DNA of 64,000 nt from Mesorhizobium ciceri WSM4083 (GTDB taxonomy: Bacteria; Pseudomonadota; Alphaproteobacteria; Rhizobiales; Rhizobiaceae): the NCBI RefSeq assembly GCF_000519305.1, contig NZ_KI912610.1, positions 1,087,949-1,151,948 of the forward strand. Direction: 5' to 3'. Below, one piece after another: positions 33,859 through 42,473 of the stretch. Within the stretch, counting starts at the first letter, position 1. Every line of letters starts with the position of its first letter. The notes under the pieces were generated by a model, which did no database searches, had not been told where the DNA came from, and was given only the letters and a program-made list of their open reading frames with translations. The position numbers were made by a program, and so were the translations under genes.

Positions 33859-34749
33859 CTATCCACTCACCTTGAAGAAATCGACAAACGCCCTGAGCGC
33901 CGGCCGCATCTGGCGGCGGCTGGGGTAGTAGACGAAGAACCCGTCGAAAGATGGACACCAGTCCTCCAGCACGCGGATCAGCCTGCCGTCGGCGAGCGGG
34001 GCGCGGACATAATCCTCAAAGACGAAGGCAAGCCCGGCGCCGTCGACCGCGGCTTGCGCGATCAGATGGTCCTCGTCGAGGATCAGCGGTCCCTCCACCG
34101 CCATCTCGATCGCCTCGCGGCCTTTCTCGAATTCCCAGCGGTAGAGGATGCCGCTGGAGAAGCGGAAGCGGATGCAGCGGTGGCCGGCCAGGTCGCGCGG
34201 GTGGCGCGGCTTGGGGTTGACCTCGAAATAGACCGGCGCGCCGACCACCGCGCCGCGAAGGTCCGGCCCGATGCGCACCGCGATCATGTCGCGCTGCAGG
34301 CTCTCGCCAAGCCGGACGCCAGCATCGAAGCCGCCTGCCACCACGTCGGTGAAGCGGTCCTCGATGACGATCTCCAGCACGATGTCGGGATAGGCCGACG
34401 CAAAGGCGCCGAGCCGTGGCGTCAGCGCCAAATGGGCCGCCGTGCGCGGCACGGTCAGCCGCAGATTGCCGGCCGGCCGGTCGCGCGCCTCGACCGCCGT
34501 CTCCAGCGCCAGATCGATCTCCGACAGCGCCGGCCGCAGCCGCTCCAGCAATTGCGCACCTTCTTCGGTGGGCGCGACACTACGCGTGCTGCGCGACAGG
34601 AGGCGAACACCAAGCCGGGCTTCGAGGCTGGACACCGCGTGGCTGACCGCCGACGGCGCGATGGCCAATTCCCTGGCGGCGCCGCGAAAGCTGCCGCATT
34701 GGGCAACGGTTGCCAGCACGGCCAATTGGGAAAGATGCGCGCGATTCAT
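33859..34749 (-). CDS. LysR-family transcriptional regulator
   Basis: A 296-residue LysR regulator. The winged helix-turn-helix is at about residues 5-62 (LSQLAVLATVAQCGSFRGAARELAIAPSAVSHAVSSLEARLG). A periplasmic-binding-like ligand domain runs from about 90 to the end. It is divergent from the aldo/keto reductase gene, with 96 bp between the starts, the usual LysR arrangement, so that gene is its most likely target. An upstream in-frame extension to 34851 would overlap the reductase and was rejected. Confidence 0.9.
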   Translation of the reverse strand: MNRAHLSQLAVLATVAQCGSFRGAARELAIAPSAVSHAVSSLEARLGVRLLSRSTRSVAPTEEGAQLLERLRPALSEIDLALETAVEARDRPAGNLRLTVPRTAAHLALTPRLGAFASAYPDIVLEIVIEDRFTDVVAGGFDAGVRLGESLQRDMIAVRIGPDLRGAVVGAPVYFEVNPKPRHPRDLAGHRCIRFRFSSGILYRWEFEKGREAIEMAVEGPLILDEDHLIAQAAVDGAGLAFVFEDYVRAPLADGRLIRVLEDWCPSFDGFFVYYPSRRQMRPALRAFVDFFKVSG

Positions 34750-34845
34750 TGATCTCTTTTTTAGTACAGCCTGTGCGGATGAGAGCCGATTATCGAACAC
34801 AAGGCAAGGCGCTATTTCTCCCGCATCGCAACAAGGAGACGCGTT

Positions 34846-35841
34846 ATGCAAACCCGCAAGCTAGGAACTGAATTGAATGTCTATCCCGTCGGCCTCGGCT
34901 GCATGGGCATGAGCTTCGCCTATGGCGGCCAGGCGGAAGCCGACGCGATCGCCACGCTGCACCGCGCCGTCGACATCGGCGTCAACTTCTTCGACACGGC
35001 GGAGGTCTATGGCCCCTTCGAGAACGAGATCCTGCTCGGCAAGGCGCTGAAGTCGGTGCGTGATCATCTGACGATCGCGACAAAATTCGGCTTCAAGATT
35101 TTGGAGGAAGGTTCAGGCCTCGACCGCATGGCGGGCGTCGACAGCCGCCCCGAGCACGTCAAGGCGGTCGCCGAGGCCTCGCTGAAACGGCTGGGCACCG
35201 ATGTGATCGACCTCTACTACCAGCACCGTGTCGACCCCAACGTGCCAATCGAGGATACGGTCGGCGCCATGGCCGAACTGGTGCGCGAGGGCAAGGTGCG
35301 CGCGCTTGGCCTGTCGGAGGCCAGTGCGGCGACTATCCGCCGGGCGCATGCCGTGCATCCGATTGCCGCCGTGCAGAGCGAATATTCGCTGTGGAGCCGC
35401 GACCCGGAAGACGAGGTGTTCGCCGTCTGCCGCGAACTCGGCATCGGCTTCGTTCCCTATAGCCCGCTCGGCCGTGGGCTGCTGACCGGCACGATCGCCA
35501 AGCCCGAGGCGCTGAGCGACGACGACTGGCGTCGTGGCCTGCCGCGTTTCCAGGCAGATGCGATGGAAGCCAACGCCGCCGTTATCGGTACGCTGGAGAA
35601 GATGGCGGCCGAAAAGGGCGTGACCTCGGCACAGCTGGCGCTGGCCTGGGTGCTGCACCAGGGCGATTTTATCGTGCCGATCCCCGGCGCGCGGAAGATT
35701 CGCCATCTCGAGCAGAACACGGCGGCGGCCGGGATCGCGCTGAGCATGGCCGAGGTGCAGGCGATTGGCGATGCGTTGTCGCCGGATAAGGTCGTGGGCA
35801 AACGCTATACCGAGGAATTGCTGGCGCTGGTGAATGGGTGA
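34846..35841 (+). CDS. Aldo/keto reductase
   Basis: A 331-residue NADPH-dependent reductase with the full tetrad: D50 (FFDTAEVYG), Y55, K80 (ATKFGFK) and H127 (YYQHRVDP). The C-terminal NADP-binding IPGARKIRHLEQN is also present. It reduces aldehydes or ketones; the closest-looking group is the YakC/AKR13-type enzymes. AAGGAG precedes the ATG by 7 nt. Regulation by the divergent LysR protein is likely. Confidence 0.92.
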   Translation: MQTRKLGTELNVYPVGLGCMGMSFAYGGQAEADAIATLHRAVDIGVNFFDTAEVYGPFENEILLGKALKSVRDHLTIATKFGFKILEEGSGLDRMAGVDSRPEHVKAVAEASLKRLGTDVIDLYYQHRVDPNVPIEDTVGAMAELVREGKVRALGLSEASAATIRRAHAVHPIAAVQSEYSLWSRDPEDEVFAVCRELGIGFVPYSPLGRGLLTGTIAKPEALSDDDWRRGLPRFQADAMEANAAVIGTLEKMAAEKGVTSAQLALAWVLHQGDFIVPIPGARKIRHLEQNTAAAGIALSMAEVQAIGDALSPDKVVGKRYTEELLALVNG

Positions 35842-35920
35842 GCCGGTCACTGCGAGACAAAAAGGGGCGCTTCGGCGTCCCTTTCGTATGTCGCGTTACG
35901 TGAAGAATGCAAGACCTTGG

Positions 35921-36092
35921 CGCGAGGCACCCCCCTCTGTCCTGCCGGACATCTCCCCCGCAAGGGGGGAGATCGGATGTCACCCGCGCTTTCGCAATCA
36001 CAACGTTGCAAAAAAGAGTGCCGCCGATGAAGCTGCTAATCTCCCTCCTTGCGGGGGAGATGGCCGGCAGGCCAGAGGGGGGTGCCTCGCGC
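35921..36092. repeat. Large inverted intergenic repeat, copy 3
   Basis: Arms at 35921-35975 and 36039-36092 in opposite orientation. The left reads GCGAGGCACCCCCCTCTGTC and on to CATCTCCCCCGCAAGGGGGG, and the right is its near-complement. It lies between the convergent aldo/keto reductase and nucleotidyltransferase genes. Confidence 0.85.
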
Positions 36093-36110
36093 CAACATTC
36101 CGGCCACTCC

Positions 36111-36713
36111 CTACCAAGGCACGACAGTGATCTCCGGCCAATACTCCTGGGCGCGTCTGCCCTTCGCCTCATGCGTCTTCTGGTTGTCCATCACCCGGTT
36201 CGGCACTATGCGGAATGAGAAGATGTCGTCGAGCCCGAAAGGCGCAACCAGATCGAGCTGCTCGTCAGCATCGTATCGAACCCCGACGGCGTGCGTCTTC
36301 GAAGCAAAATAGCTGATGGATTCACTGGAACTCGTATAGCGCGGGCACGGCCGTCCGAATTTCTGCGGATACCACAGATGCACCCGCGCCTGGTTGCGCA
36401 CCTCGACCGGCAGCGGTAGCCCTTCGAAATGCGCCGCCGCCCGGCGGATCACCGCGTCCTCGGCCTCGTAGGACAGATCACCGTCGTCGAAATAGAAGAG
36501 ATCAACGTCCTTGATGCCGTAACCCGAAGGCTTCCCGGTCAGGTGATTCCAGATGCTGTTGTAGAGCGCGCCGGAAACGATCAGCCAATCCGGAAGGTCG
36601 AGCGTGCAGGCGCGCGCCAACGCGTCGCGGACCAGCGGATCCGCCGACACGATGGCGAGGAACGCTTCGCGTTGTGCTTCGAACGGGAGCCCGGAATAGC
36701 GCAGATGATCCAT
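36111..36713 (-). CDS. Nucleotidyltransferase-like protein (NTP_transf_6, DUF925)
   Basis: A 200-residue protein resembling PF06042. The motif is GYGIKDVDLFYFDDGD, an acidic pair in a nucleotidyltransferase-fold context, preceded by SGALYNSIWNHLTGKPSG, with DLVAPFGLDDIFSFRIVPN near the C-terminus. The family has no established substrate. The ATG at 36713 follows AAAGGGTG very closely; a GTG one codon earlier is possible. It is a single gene, transcribed in the same direction as the phe cluster but separated from it by a terminator. Confidence 0.8.
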   Translation of the reverse strand: MDHLRYSGLPFEAQREAFLAIVSADPLVRDALARACTLDLPDWLIVSGALYNSIWNHLTGKPSGYGIKDVDLFYFDDGDLSYEAEDAVIRRAAAHFEGLPLPVEVRNQARVHLWYPQKFGRPCPRYTSSSESISYFASKTHAVGVRYDADEQLDLVAPFGLDDIFSFRIVPNRVMDNQKTHEAKGRRAQEYWPEITVVPW

Positions 36714-36751
36714 CACCCTTTGGAGGGCGATTCGCTACTTCCGGGCAATCC

Positions 36752-36790
36752 TCAAAAGGAAAACGCGTAGAGCGGCGTTGGCCGCTCTAC
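36752..36790 (-). terminator. Intrinsic terminator of pheT
   Basis: On the minus strand a perfect 10-bp stem, GTAGAGCGGC / GCCGCTCTAC with loop CAAC (36767-36790), overlaps the pheT stop codon and is followed by GCGTTTTCCTTTTG. Confidence 0.8.
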
Positions 36791-39195
36791 GTCCTCAGAA
36801 CGCCGCCCGTCTGCTTGCCGACATTCTCGACGATACGCTTGGCCAGCGCCTCGAAATCCTCGTCGGTCAGCGTCTTTTCGACCGGCTGGATCGACACTTC
36901 GATGGCAATAGACTTCTTGCCCTCGCCCAGCGAAGCGCCTTCGAAAATGTCGAAGACCGAAACAGCCGTGATCAGCTTCTTGTCGGCGGCGAGCGCTGCG
37001 CGAACCAGCATGCCGGCCTCGACCGACTTGTCGACGACGAAGGCGAAGTCGCGCTTGACCGCCTGGAAGGGGGACAGCTCCAGTTTCGGCTTGGTTTTCG
37101 TCGGCTTGGCCTTCGGCTCGGGCACAGCATCGACAAACACTTCGAAGCCGCACAGCGGGCCGGAAACATCGAGGCCTTCCAGCGTCTTCGGGTGGAATTC
37201 GCCGAAGGTGCCGAGCACGGTTTTCGGGCCGAGCTTGATCGTGCCGGAACGGCCGGGATGATACCAGGCCGGGCCGCCGGCCTCGATCTGCAGCCGGTCG
37301 ACCGGCGCGCCGCAGGCTTCGAGTGCGGCAATGGCATCGGCCTTGGCGTCGAACACGCCGACCGGGCCTGAATTGCCGGCCCAGTTGCGGCCGGAACCGT
37401 CGAGCTTGGCGGTGCCGCGGCGCACGCCAGCGGCCACGCGCCGCTGCTGGTCGGCGCCGTCGCCCTCATAGGTGCCCGACACTTCGAACAGCGCCACGTC
37501 GCCGATACCCTTGTCGGCGTTGCGCTGGGCAGCCGCGATCAGGCCCGGCAGCAGCGACGGCCGCATGTCGGACATGTCGGCGGCGATCGGGTTGGCGAGC
37601 TTCAGCGCGGTCTGGCCACCGCCGAACAGCTCGGCATGCTTGGCCGGAATGAACGACCAGGTGACGGCTTCCATCATGCCGCGCACGGCAAGCGCGCGCT
37701 TGGCGGTGCGGGTGCGGACCTGCAGCGTGGTGAGTATCCTTGCGTTGACCGCGTCATGCGCACCGAGCGGCTGCGGTGCGATGTTGTCGACGCCGTGGAT
37801 GCGCATGACCTCCTCGACCAGGTCTGCCTTGCCATCGACGTCGGGGCGCCAGGACGGCACGGCGACATCGACGACATCGCCCGATCCCTCCGGCTTGAAG
37901 CCGAGGCGCGACAGGATGTCGAGGCTTTCCGCCCTGGGAACCTCGATGCCGGTCAGCCTCTTCACTTCCGAAAGCGGGAAGGAAACGATCTTCGACTTGT
38001 GGCCGGCATAGCCGACGACTTCCATTTCGGTCGGCGTGCCGCCGCAGAAATCGAGCACCAGTTTCGTTGCCAGCTCGACGCCGGGAACCATGAATTCGGG
38101 GTCGACGCCGCGCTCGAAGCGGTAGCGCGCGTCGGTGATGATGCCGAGCGTGCGGCCGGTGCGCGCCGTGGTGATCGGATCCCAAAGGGCCGATTCGATC
38201 AGCACATCTGATGTGTTCTCGTCGCAGCCCGAATGCTCGCCGCCCATGATGCCGGCGATGGACTCGACGCCGTTGTCATCAGCGATGACGCACATCTCCG
38301 GCGTCAGCGTGTATTCGCGGCCATCGAGTGCCTGCACCTTTTCGCCATCGCGCGCACGCCGCACGACAAGATTGCCGGCGACCTTGCTGGCATCGAACAC
38401 ATGCAGCGGGCGGCCGCGGTCGAAGGTGACGTAGTTGGTGATATCGACCAGCGCGCTGATCGGTCTCAGCCCAATGGCGATCAGCCGCTGCTGCAGCCAT
38501 TTTGGCGACGGCCCATTCTTGACGCCCTTGACCAGGTTGAGCGCGAAACCGGGGCAAAGCTCCGGCGCTTCGATCGTCACCTTGACCGGACACATGCCGC
38601 TGCCGACATGCGGCATGATGGCACCGCCGACGAGGCGGCCAAGCCCGCTCGCCGCCAGATCCCTGGCGATGCCGTAGACGCTGGTGGCGTCCGGCCGGTT
38701 CGGCGTCAAATTGATCTCGATGACCGGGTCGTCGATATGCGCATAGGCGGCGAAGCTGGTGCCGACAGGCGCATCCTCAGGCAGGTCGATGATGCCGTTG
38801 TGCTCGTCGGACAGTTCCAGCTCGCGCTCGGAACACATCATGCCGTGGCTTTCGACCCCCCTGATCTTGCCGACCGTCAGCGTCACGTCTATGCCGGGCA
38901 CATAGGTGCCGGGCGCGGCAAAGGCGCCGATCAGGCCGGCGCGGGCATTGGGCGCGCCGCAGACTACCTGCACGGGTGGCTTGCCGTCGCCTATATCGAC
39001 GGTCAGCACGCGCAGCCGGTCGGCATCGGGATGCTGGACCGCCGTCAGCACCCTGGCGATGACGAAGGGCGTCAGGCTCGACTTGTCGTCGACATGCTCG
39101 ACTTCGAGGCCGATCGAGGTCAGTCGCTCGACGATCTCGTCGAGCGTGGCGTCGGTCTCGAGGTGGTCCTTGAGCCAGGAGAGGGTGAATTTCAT
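36787..39195 (-). CDS. pheT: Phenylalanyl-tRNA synthetase beta chain
   Basis: An 802-residue beta subunit that, with PheS as an alpha2-beta2 tetramer, charges tRNA-Phe. Regions in order: the EMAP-like tRNA-binding domain (about 39-150, with VICGAPNARAG), the B3/B4 editing domain, the B5 domain (FPLSEVKRLTG region) and the C-terminal ferredoxin-fold anticodon domain (FQAVKRDFAFVVD). Length is normal for a full PheT. The start overlaps the stop of a GFA-family gene by 4 nt, where in most bacteria pheS would directly precede. Confidence 0.97.
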   Translation of the reverse strand: MKFTLSWLKDHLETDATLDEIVERLTSIGLEVEHVDDKSSLTPFVIARVLTAVQHPDADRLRVLTVDIGDGKPPVQVVCGAPNARAGLIGAFAAPGTYVPGIDVTLTVGKIRGVESHGMMCSERELELSDEHNGIIDLPEDAPVGTSFAAYAHIDDPVIEINLTPNRPDATSVYGIARDLAASGLGRLVGGAIMPHVGSGMCPVKVTIEAPELCPGFALNLVKGVKNGPSPKWLQQRLIAIGLRPISALVDITNYVTFDRGRPLHVFDASKVAGNLVVRRARDGEKVQALDGREYTLTPEMCVIADDNGVESIAGIMGGEHSGCDENTSDVLIESALWDPITTARTGRTLGIITDARYRFERGVDPEFMVPGVELATKLVLDFCGGTPTEMEVVGYAGHKSKIVSFPLSEVKRLTGIEVPRAESLDILSRLGFKPEGSGDVVDVAVPSWRPDVDGKADLVEEVMRIHGVDNIAPQPLGAHDAVNARILTTLQVRTRTAKRALAVRGMMEAVTWSFIPAKHAELFGGGQTALKLANPIAADMSDMRPSLLPGLIAAAQRNADKGIGDVALFEVSGTYEGDGADQQRRVAAGVRRGTAKLDGSGRNWAGNSGPVGVFDAKADAIAALEACGAPVDRLQIEAGGPAWYHPGRSGTIKLGPKTVLGTFGEFHPKTLEGLDVSGPLCGFEVFVDAVPEPKAKPTKTKPKLELSPFQAVKRDFAFVVDKSVEAGMLVRAALAADKKLITAVSVFDIFEGASLGEGKKSIAIEVSIQPVEKTLTDEDFEALAKRIVENVGKQTGGVLRT

Positions 39196-39614
39196 GGGAC
39201 TGTTCCGTCTGGTCTTTTGACGCTTGTTTTCAGATGTCTCGGCAGGTCGTCGGATATATGCAGGAAGGCAAGCTGTTCGCCGACATAGGCATGCTGCGTC
39301 GGCTCAAAATCGGCCGGCGCATCCATGGCGCCGAGCATGAAGTAGATGTCGTCCTCCAGCCGCTCGTCGACATAGGCGATGGGCGAGCCGCAAGTGCCGC
39401 AGAACGAGCGCGTCACCGGGCCGTTCTCATACATCTTCAGCGCCTTGCCGGTGAACGCGACCTGACCGACCAGGAAGCCGACAAAGGTCGACACCGGCGC
39501 ACCGCTGGCCCGCCGGCAATCGCCGCAATGGCAATAGCTGACGTGATGCGGTTCGACGGAAGCTTCGAACCGCACGGCGCCGCAGCGGCAGCCACCGGCG
39601 TAGGGCGCTGTCAT
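39192..39614 (-). CDS. GFA-family zinc protein inserted between pheS and pheT
   Basis: A 140-residue protein with the full glutathione-dependent formaldehyde-activating (GFA) cysteine set: C9, C11 (CRC), C28, C30, C33 (CHCGDC) and C72, C75 (CGTC). These bind two zinc ions in the beta-tent fold. Despite the name, the reaction of most family members is unknown. Its start overlaps the pheS stop (ATGA) and its stop overlaps the pheT start (ATGA), so all three are translationally coupled. An upstream in-frame extension of 71 residues lies inside pheS and was rejected. Confidence 0.9.
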   Translation of the reverse strand: MTAPYAGGCRCGAVRFEASVEPHHVSYCHCGDCRRASGAPVSTFVGFLVGQVAFTGKALKMYENGPVTRSFCGTCGSPIAYVDERLEDDIYFMLGAMDAPADFEPTQHAYVGEQLAFLHISDDLPRHLKTSVKRPDGTVP

Positions 39615-40708
39615 GCGCTCAGGCCTCCGAACAAAGTCGGCATATCCAGCGGCCTGAAGCCGTAATGCGACAGCCAGCGCACGTCTGCATCGAAGAAGGC
39701 GCGCAAATCCGGCATGCCGTATTTCAGCATGGCGATGCGGTCGATGCCCATGCCCCAGGCAAAGCCCTGATATTCGTCCGGATCGAGGCCGCCATGGCGC
39801 AGCACGTTGGGATGCACCATTCCGCAACCGAGGATCTCCATCCAGTCGGAGCCTTCGCCGAAGCGCACTTCGCCGGGCCTGGAGCGGTCACACTGGATGT
39901 CGACCTCGAGGCTCGGCTCGGTGAACGGGAAGAAGGACGGCCGGAAGCGCATCTTGACCTGCGGCACCTCGAAGAAGGCCTTGCAGAACTCCTCCAGCAC
40001 CCACTTCATGTTGGCGACGTTGGCCGTCTTGTCGATCACCAGCCCCTCGACCTGATGGAACATCGGCGAGTGGGTGGCATCCGAATCCTGGCGGTAGGTC
40101 TTGCCCGGAATGACGATGCGGATCGGCGGCTTCTTCGTCTCCATGGTGCGGATCTGCACCGGCGAGGTGTGGGTGCGCAAAAGCTTGCGCTCGCCCTTCT
40201 CGTCCGGCTGGAAGAAGAAGGTGTCGTGCATCTCGCGCGCCGGATGGCCTTCGGGGAAATTCAGTGCGGTGAAATTGTAGTAGTCGGTCTCGATATCGGG
40301 ACCTTCGGCGATGGAGAAACCAAGGTCGCCGAAGATCGCCGCGATCTCGTCGATGACCTGGCTGATCGGGTGGATACGACCGCGCTCGGCCGGCGACTGC
40401 CGCACCGGCAGCGTCACGTCGACCTTTTCGGCGGCGAGGCGGGCGGTGATCGCCACATCCTTGAGCTCAGCCTTGCGGGCAGTCAGCGCGTCGGTGACGC
40501 GGTTCTTGAGGCCGTTGATAACAGGGCCTTTGATCTGGCGCTCCTCGGCGGTCATCGCGCCCAGTGTCTTCAGCATCTCGGACACGCTGCCCTTCTTGCC
40601 GAAAGCAGCGATGCGCACGGCCTCGATGGCCGGCTCATCGGCGGCCGAGGCGATCTCGGCCAGAAGTGAGGTTTCAAGCGTATCCAGGCCAGTGGTTGCG
40701 TCGTTCAC
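39611..40708 (-). CDS. pheS: Phenylalanyl-tRNA synthetase alpha chain
   Basis: A 365-residue catalytic subunit of class II PheRS. Motif 2 is in HTSPVQIRTMETKKPPIRIVIPGKTYR, motif 3 in GFAWGMGIDRIAMLKYG, and the N-terminal coiled coil precedes them. The start is GTG at 40708, with GCGAG about 7 nt upstream; an in-frame TTG at 40714 is the alternative. Upstream lies a pair of GTGA/TCAC dyads and the rplT terminator, so pheS may have its own promoter. Confidence 0.96.
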   Translation of the reverse strand: MNDATTGLDTLETSLLAEIASAADEPAIEAVRIAAFGKKGSVSEMLKTLGAMTAEERQIKGPVINGLKNRVTDALTARKAELKDVAITARLAAEKVDVTLPVRQSPAERGRIHPISQVIDEIAAIFGDLGFSIAEGPDIETDYYNFTALNFPEGHPAREMHDTFFFQPDEKGERKLLRTHTSPVQIRTMETKKPPIRIVIPGKTYRQDSDATHSPMFHQVEGLVIDKTANVANMKWVLEEFCKAFFEVPQVKMRFRPSFFPFTEPSLEVDIQCDRSRPGEVRFGEGSDWMEILGCGMVHPNVLRHGGLDPDEYQGFAWGMGIDRIAMLKYGMPDLRAFFDADVRWLSHYGFRPLDMPTLFGGLSA

Positions 40709-40741
40709 GGTCAAACTCGCTACGTTGGGAGGTCGGCCTCA

Positions 40742-40772
40742 AAGTGAAAGTCACTTCTAAAGTGAAATCACT
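40742..40772. promoter_or_regulatory. Tandem GTGA-TCAC dyads upstream of pheS
   Basis: Two adjacent short inverted repeats: AAGTGA-N3-TCACTT (40742-40756) and AAGTGA-N2-TCACT (40760-40772). AAAGTGAAA is also a direct repeat with an 18-bp period. They lie in the only non-coding gap between the rplT terminator and pheS, close enough to a pheS promoter to act as an operator. Confidence 0.45.
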
Positions 40773-40787
40773 CCAAGGATCAGGCAT

Positions 40788-40822
40788 AAGAAAAACCCGC
40801 GCCAGCCGTGCCAGCGCGGGTT
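40788..40822 (-). terminator. Intrinsic terminator of rplT
   Basis: On the minus strand AACCCGCGC and GCGCGGGTT form a 9-bp GC-rich stem with an 11-nt loop, followed by TTTCTTATG. It ends the rpmI-rplT transcript about 40 nt after rplT. Confidence 0.8.
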
Positions 40823-40861
40823 CCCCAAATCAGAATTGCAAATGCTTGGGAAGCGCTGGTC

Positions 40862-41263
40862 TTAGGCGACAGCGCTTTCAAAAGCGTTCGGCGTGGTGTT
40901 CTTCAGATATTCGAGCGCCACCTTGGCCTTGGCGACCAGGGCTGCGAAAGCCTGCGGCTCGTGGATGGCCATGTCCGACAGAATCTTGCGATCGATCTCG
41001 ATGCCCGACTTGTTGAGGCCGTCGATGAAGCGGCCATAGGTCAGACCATGCTCGTGCGTCGCGGCGTTGATGCGCTGGATCCACAGCGCGCGGAACGAGC
41101 GCTTGCGGTTCTTGCGGTCGCGATACGCGTACTGCATCGACTTTTCCACCGCCTGCTTGGCGATGCGGATGGTGTTCTTGCGGCGGCCGTAGAAGCCTTT
41201 CGCGGCTTTCAGGACCTTCTTGTGCTTGGCGTGCGAAGTGACGCCTCTTTTTACGCGTGCCAT
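40862..41263 (-). CDS. rplT: 50S ribosomal protein L20
   Basis: A 133-residue L20, recognised from ARVKRGVTSHAKHKKVLKAAKGFYGRRKN and the Lys/Arg-rich long N-terminal helix. L20 is needed for early 50S assembly. In many bacteria it also represses its own operon through a leader structure. The C-terminus is longer than in E. coli. AAGGAG lies 9 nt before the ATG. It follows rpmI by 37 bp, the usual order. Confidence 0.97.
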   Translation of the reverse strand: MARVKRGVTSHAKHKKVLKAAKGFYGRRKNTIRIAKQAVEKSMQYAYRDRKNRKRSFRALWIQRINAATHEHGLTYGRFIDGLNKSGIEIDRKILSDMAIHEPQAFAALVAKAKVALEYLKNTTPNAFESAVA

Positions 41264-41300
41264 GTCATGATCTCCTTAAAACGTGTCCGGACCGAATGCC

Positions 41301-41504
41301 TTAGAGGCCGTTCGGCAGAAAATTCTTGATGACCTTCTTGCCATCCGGTTCAGCCAGAACCATCGTGCCGCGGGCATTTCGAATGAACTTGTTGGAACGC
41401 TTGATCATGCCGTGACGCTTGCCGGCCGCAGCCGACAGGACTTTACCCGTACCTGTGATCTTGAACCGCTTCTTGGCGGCGGACTTGGTCTTCATCTTGG
41501 GCAT
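41301..41504 (-). CDS. rpmI: 50S ribosomal protein L35
   Basis: A 67-residue L35: PKMKTKSAAKKRFKITGTGKV, then KRHGMIKRS and a Lys-rich end. It is highly basic, as expected. GGAG lies about 6-7 nt before the ATG. First of the rpmI-rplT pair. Upstream, where infC would be expected, stand two methyltransferase-like genes and a hairpin at 41581. Confidence 0.97.
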   Translation of the reverse strand: MPKMKTKSAAKKRFKITGTGKVLSAAAGKRHGMIKRSNKFIRNARGTMVLAEPDGKKVIKNFLPNGL

Positions 41505-41574
41505 TTTGCTACTCCGTATCGTTGGCGCACTATCGCGCTTCTTGTTCGCTTCGGGCCGACCAAAGCCCGAAAAG

Positions 41575-41613
41575 CAAATGAAACCGCCACGGCATGCCCT
41601 GCCGGGCGGTTTT
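41575..41613 (-). terminator. Hairpin upstream of rpmI (terminator or leader attenuator)
   Basis: AAACCGCC (41581-41588) and GGCGGTTT (41605-41612) form an 8-bp stem around an inner GGCA/TGCC stem. On the minus strand it is followed by CATTTGCTTTT, a weak T-tract. It lies after the second methyltransferase gene and 70-110 nt before rpmI, so it may end the upstream transcript or act as a ribosomal-protein leader. Confidence 0.4.
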
Positions 41614-41686
41614 CTTGAACGGCGGTCCTATACGTCAAAGACGGCCCGCGCGCAACACCTGCCAGGATGCGACGCTCTGTCCCCGG

Positions 41687-42331
41687 TCAGGGAAGCGTAA
41701 ACCAGACCGGCAACATACCCGACAGCTGCGCCCCGTCGATCAATTCGAAGGCCGGCAGCGCGATGAGAAACACAAGGCCGTCGAGCAGCGTGGTCAGCAG
41801 CAAGCGGGGCTTGAAGCTGCCCGTATCGCCCTCTTGGTAGAGCGACAGTTTCGGGAAGAAGCGCGGCACCCGCGCCAGATAGGCCTGATACGGTGCGCCG
41901 AGCGCTTCCTTGAGGAACTTCTCTTCGCGCAGGATGACGATATGAAACGCCCCCGCGCACAAAAGCCCGAAGAGGATGATGCCGGAGAACGAACCGATCT
42001 GCGCGCCGACGCCGGCCGCGGCTACGGTCGAGAACACATAGAGCGGGTTGCGGGTTATCGAGTAGGGCCCGCCGGTCACCACCTCGGATGATTTGCGCCC
42101 GCCTATGTAGAGTGTCGCCCAAAGACGGCCCACTATGCCGAGGAAAATCAGCAGCACCCCGAACATTTCGATCGATTCGTGCACCGGTGTGTCGGGCGGA
42201 AACGTCGATTGACCAAATAGCAATGCTGCGAACAGCACGACCACGAGAACGGCAAGCACTATCCGGCGCATATGCTGGTAGTTGCCCAGCCCGTGTGCCT
42301 CGACGGGCGCAGACTTGATTTCATTGACCAT
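41687..42331 (-). CDS. Isoprenylcysteine methyltransferase-like membrane protein (B)
   Basis: A 214-residue membrane protein with about four or five hydrophobic segments and the ICMT/PEMT signature: TGGPYSITRNPLY, then REEKFL and PYQAYLARVPRFFP. Such enzymes use S-adenosylmethionine at the membrane to methylate carboxyl or other groups. In bacteria most substrates are unknown. It is a clear paralogue of the next gene upstream on this strand. The ATG at 42331 was chosen; its SD is weak. It lies between infC and rpmI, an unusual place. Confidence 0.85.
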   Translation of the reverse strand: MVNEIKSAPVEAHGLGNYQHMRRIVLAVLVVVLFAALLFGQSTFPPDTPVHESIEMFGVLLIFLGIVGRLWATLYIGGRKSSEVVTGGPYSITRNPLYVFSTVAAAGVGAQIGSFSGIILFGLLCAGAFHIVILREEKFLKEALGAPYQAYLARVPRFFPKLSLYQEGDTGSFKPRLLLTTLLDGLVFLIALPAFELIDGAQLSGMLPVWFTLP

Positions 42332-42473
42332 GGCGGAATCCGATCGTCGAAAAATTTGCCGGCGATCGCAGCTTCTGGCCAAGAAAACAGGGCACCGCCG
42401 ATCGTTGGGATGACTTGCAGGATAATTCAGGCGGATTTAATGCATGTCGCCTCTTTTGACTGCCTACCGCAGC

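Noticed and set aside
36767..36790. Hairpin considered as part of a tRNA
   Set aside because: No cloverleaf arms or CCA region; perfect stem with T-rich tail directly after pheT fits a terminator.
39615..39827. 71-residue extension of the GFA protein
   Set aside because: Runs antiparallel to no gene but within pheS in another frame; the ATG at 39614 overlaps the pheS stop in the ATGA form.
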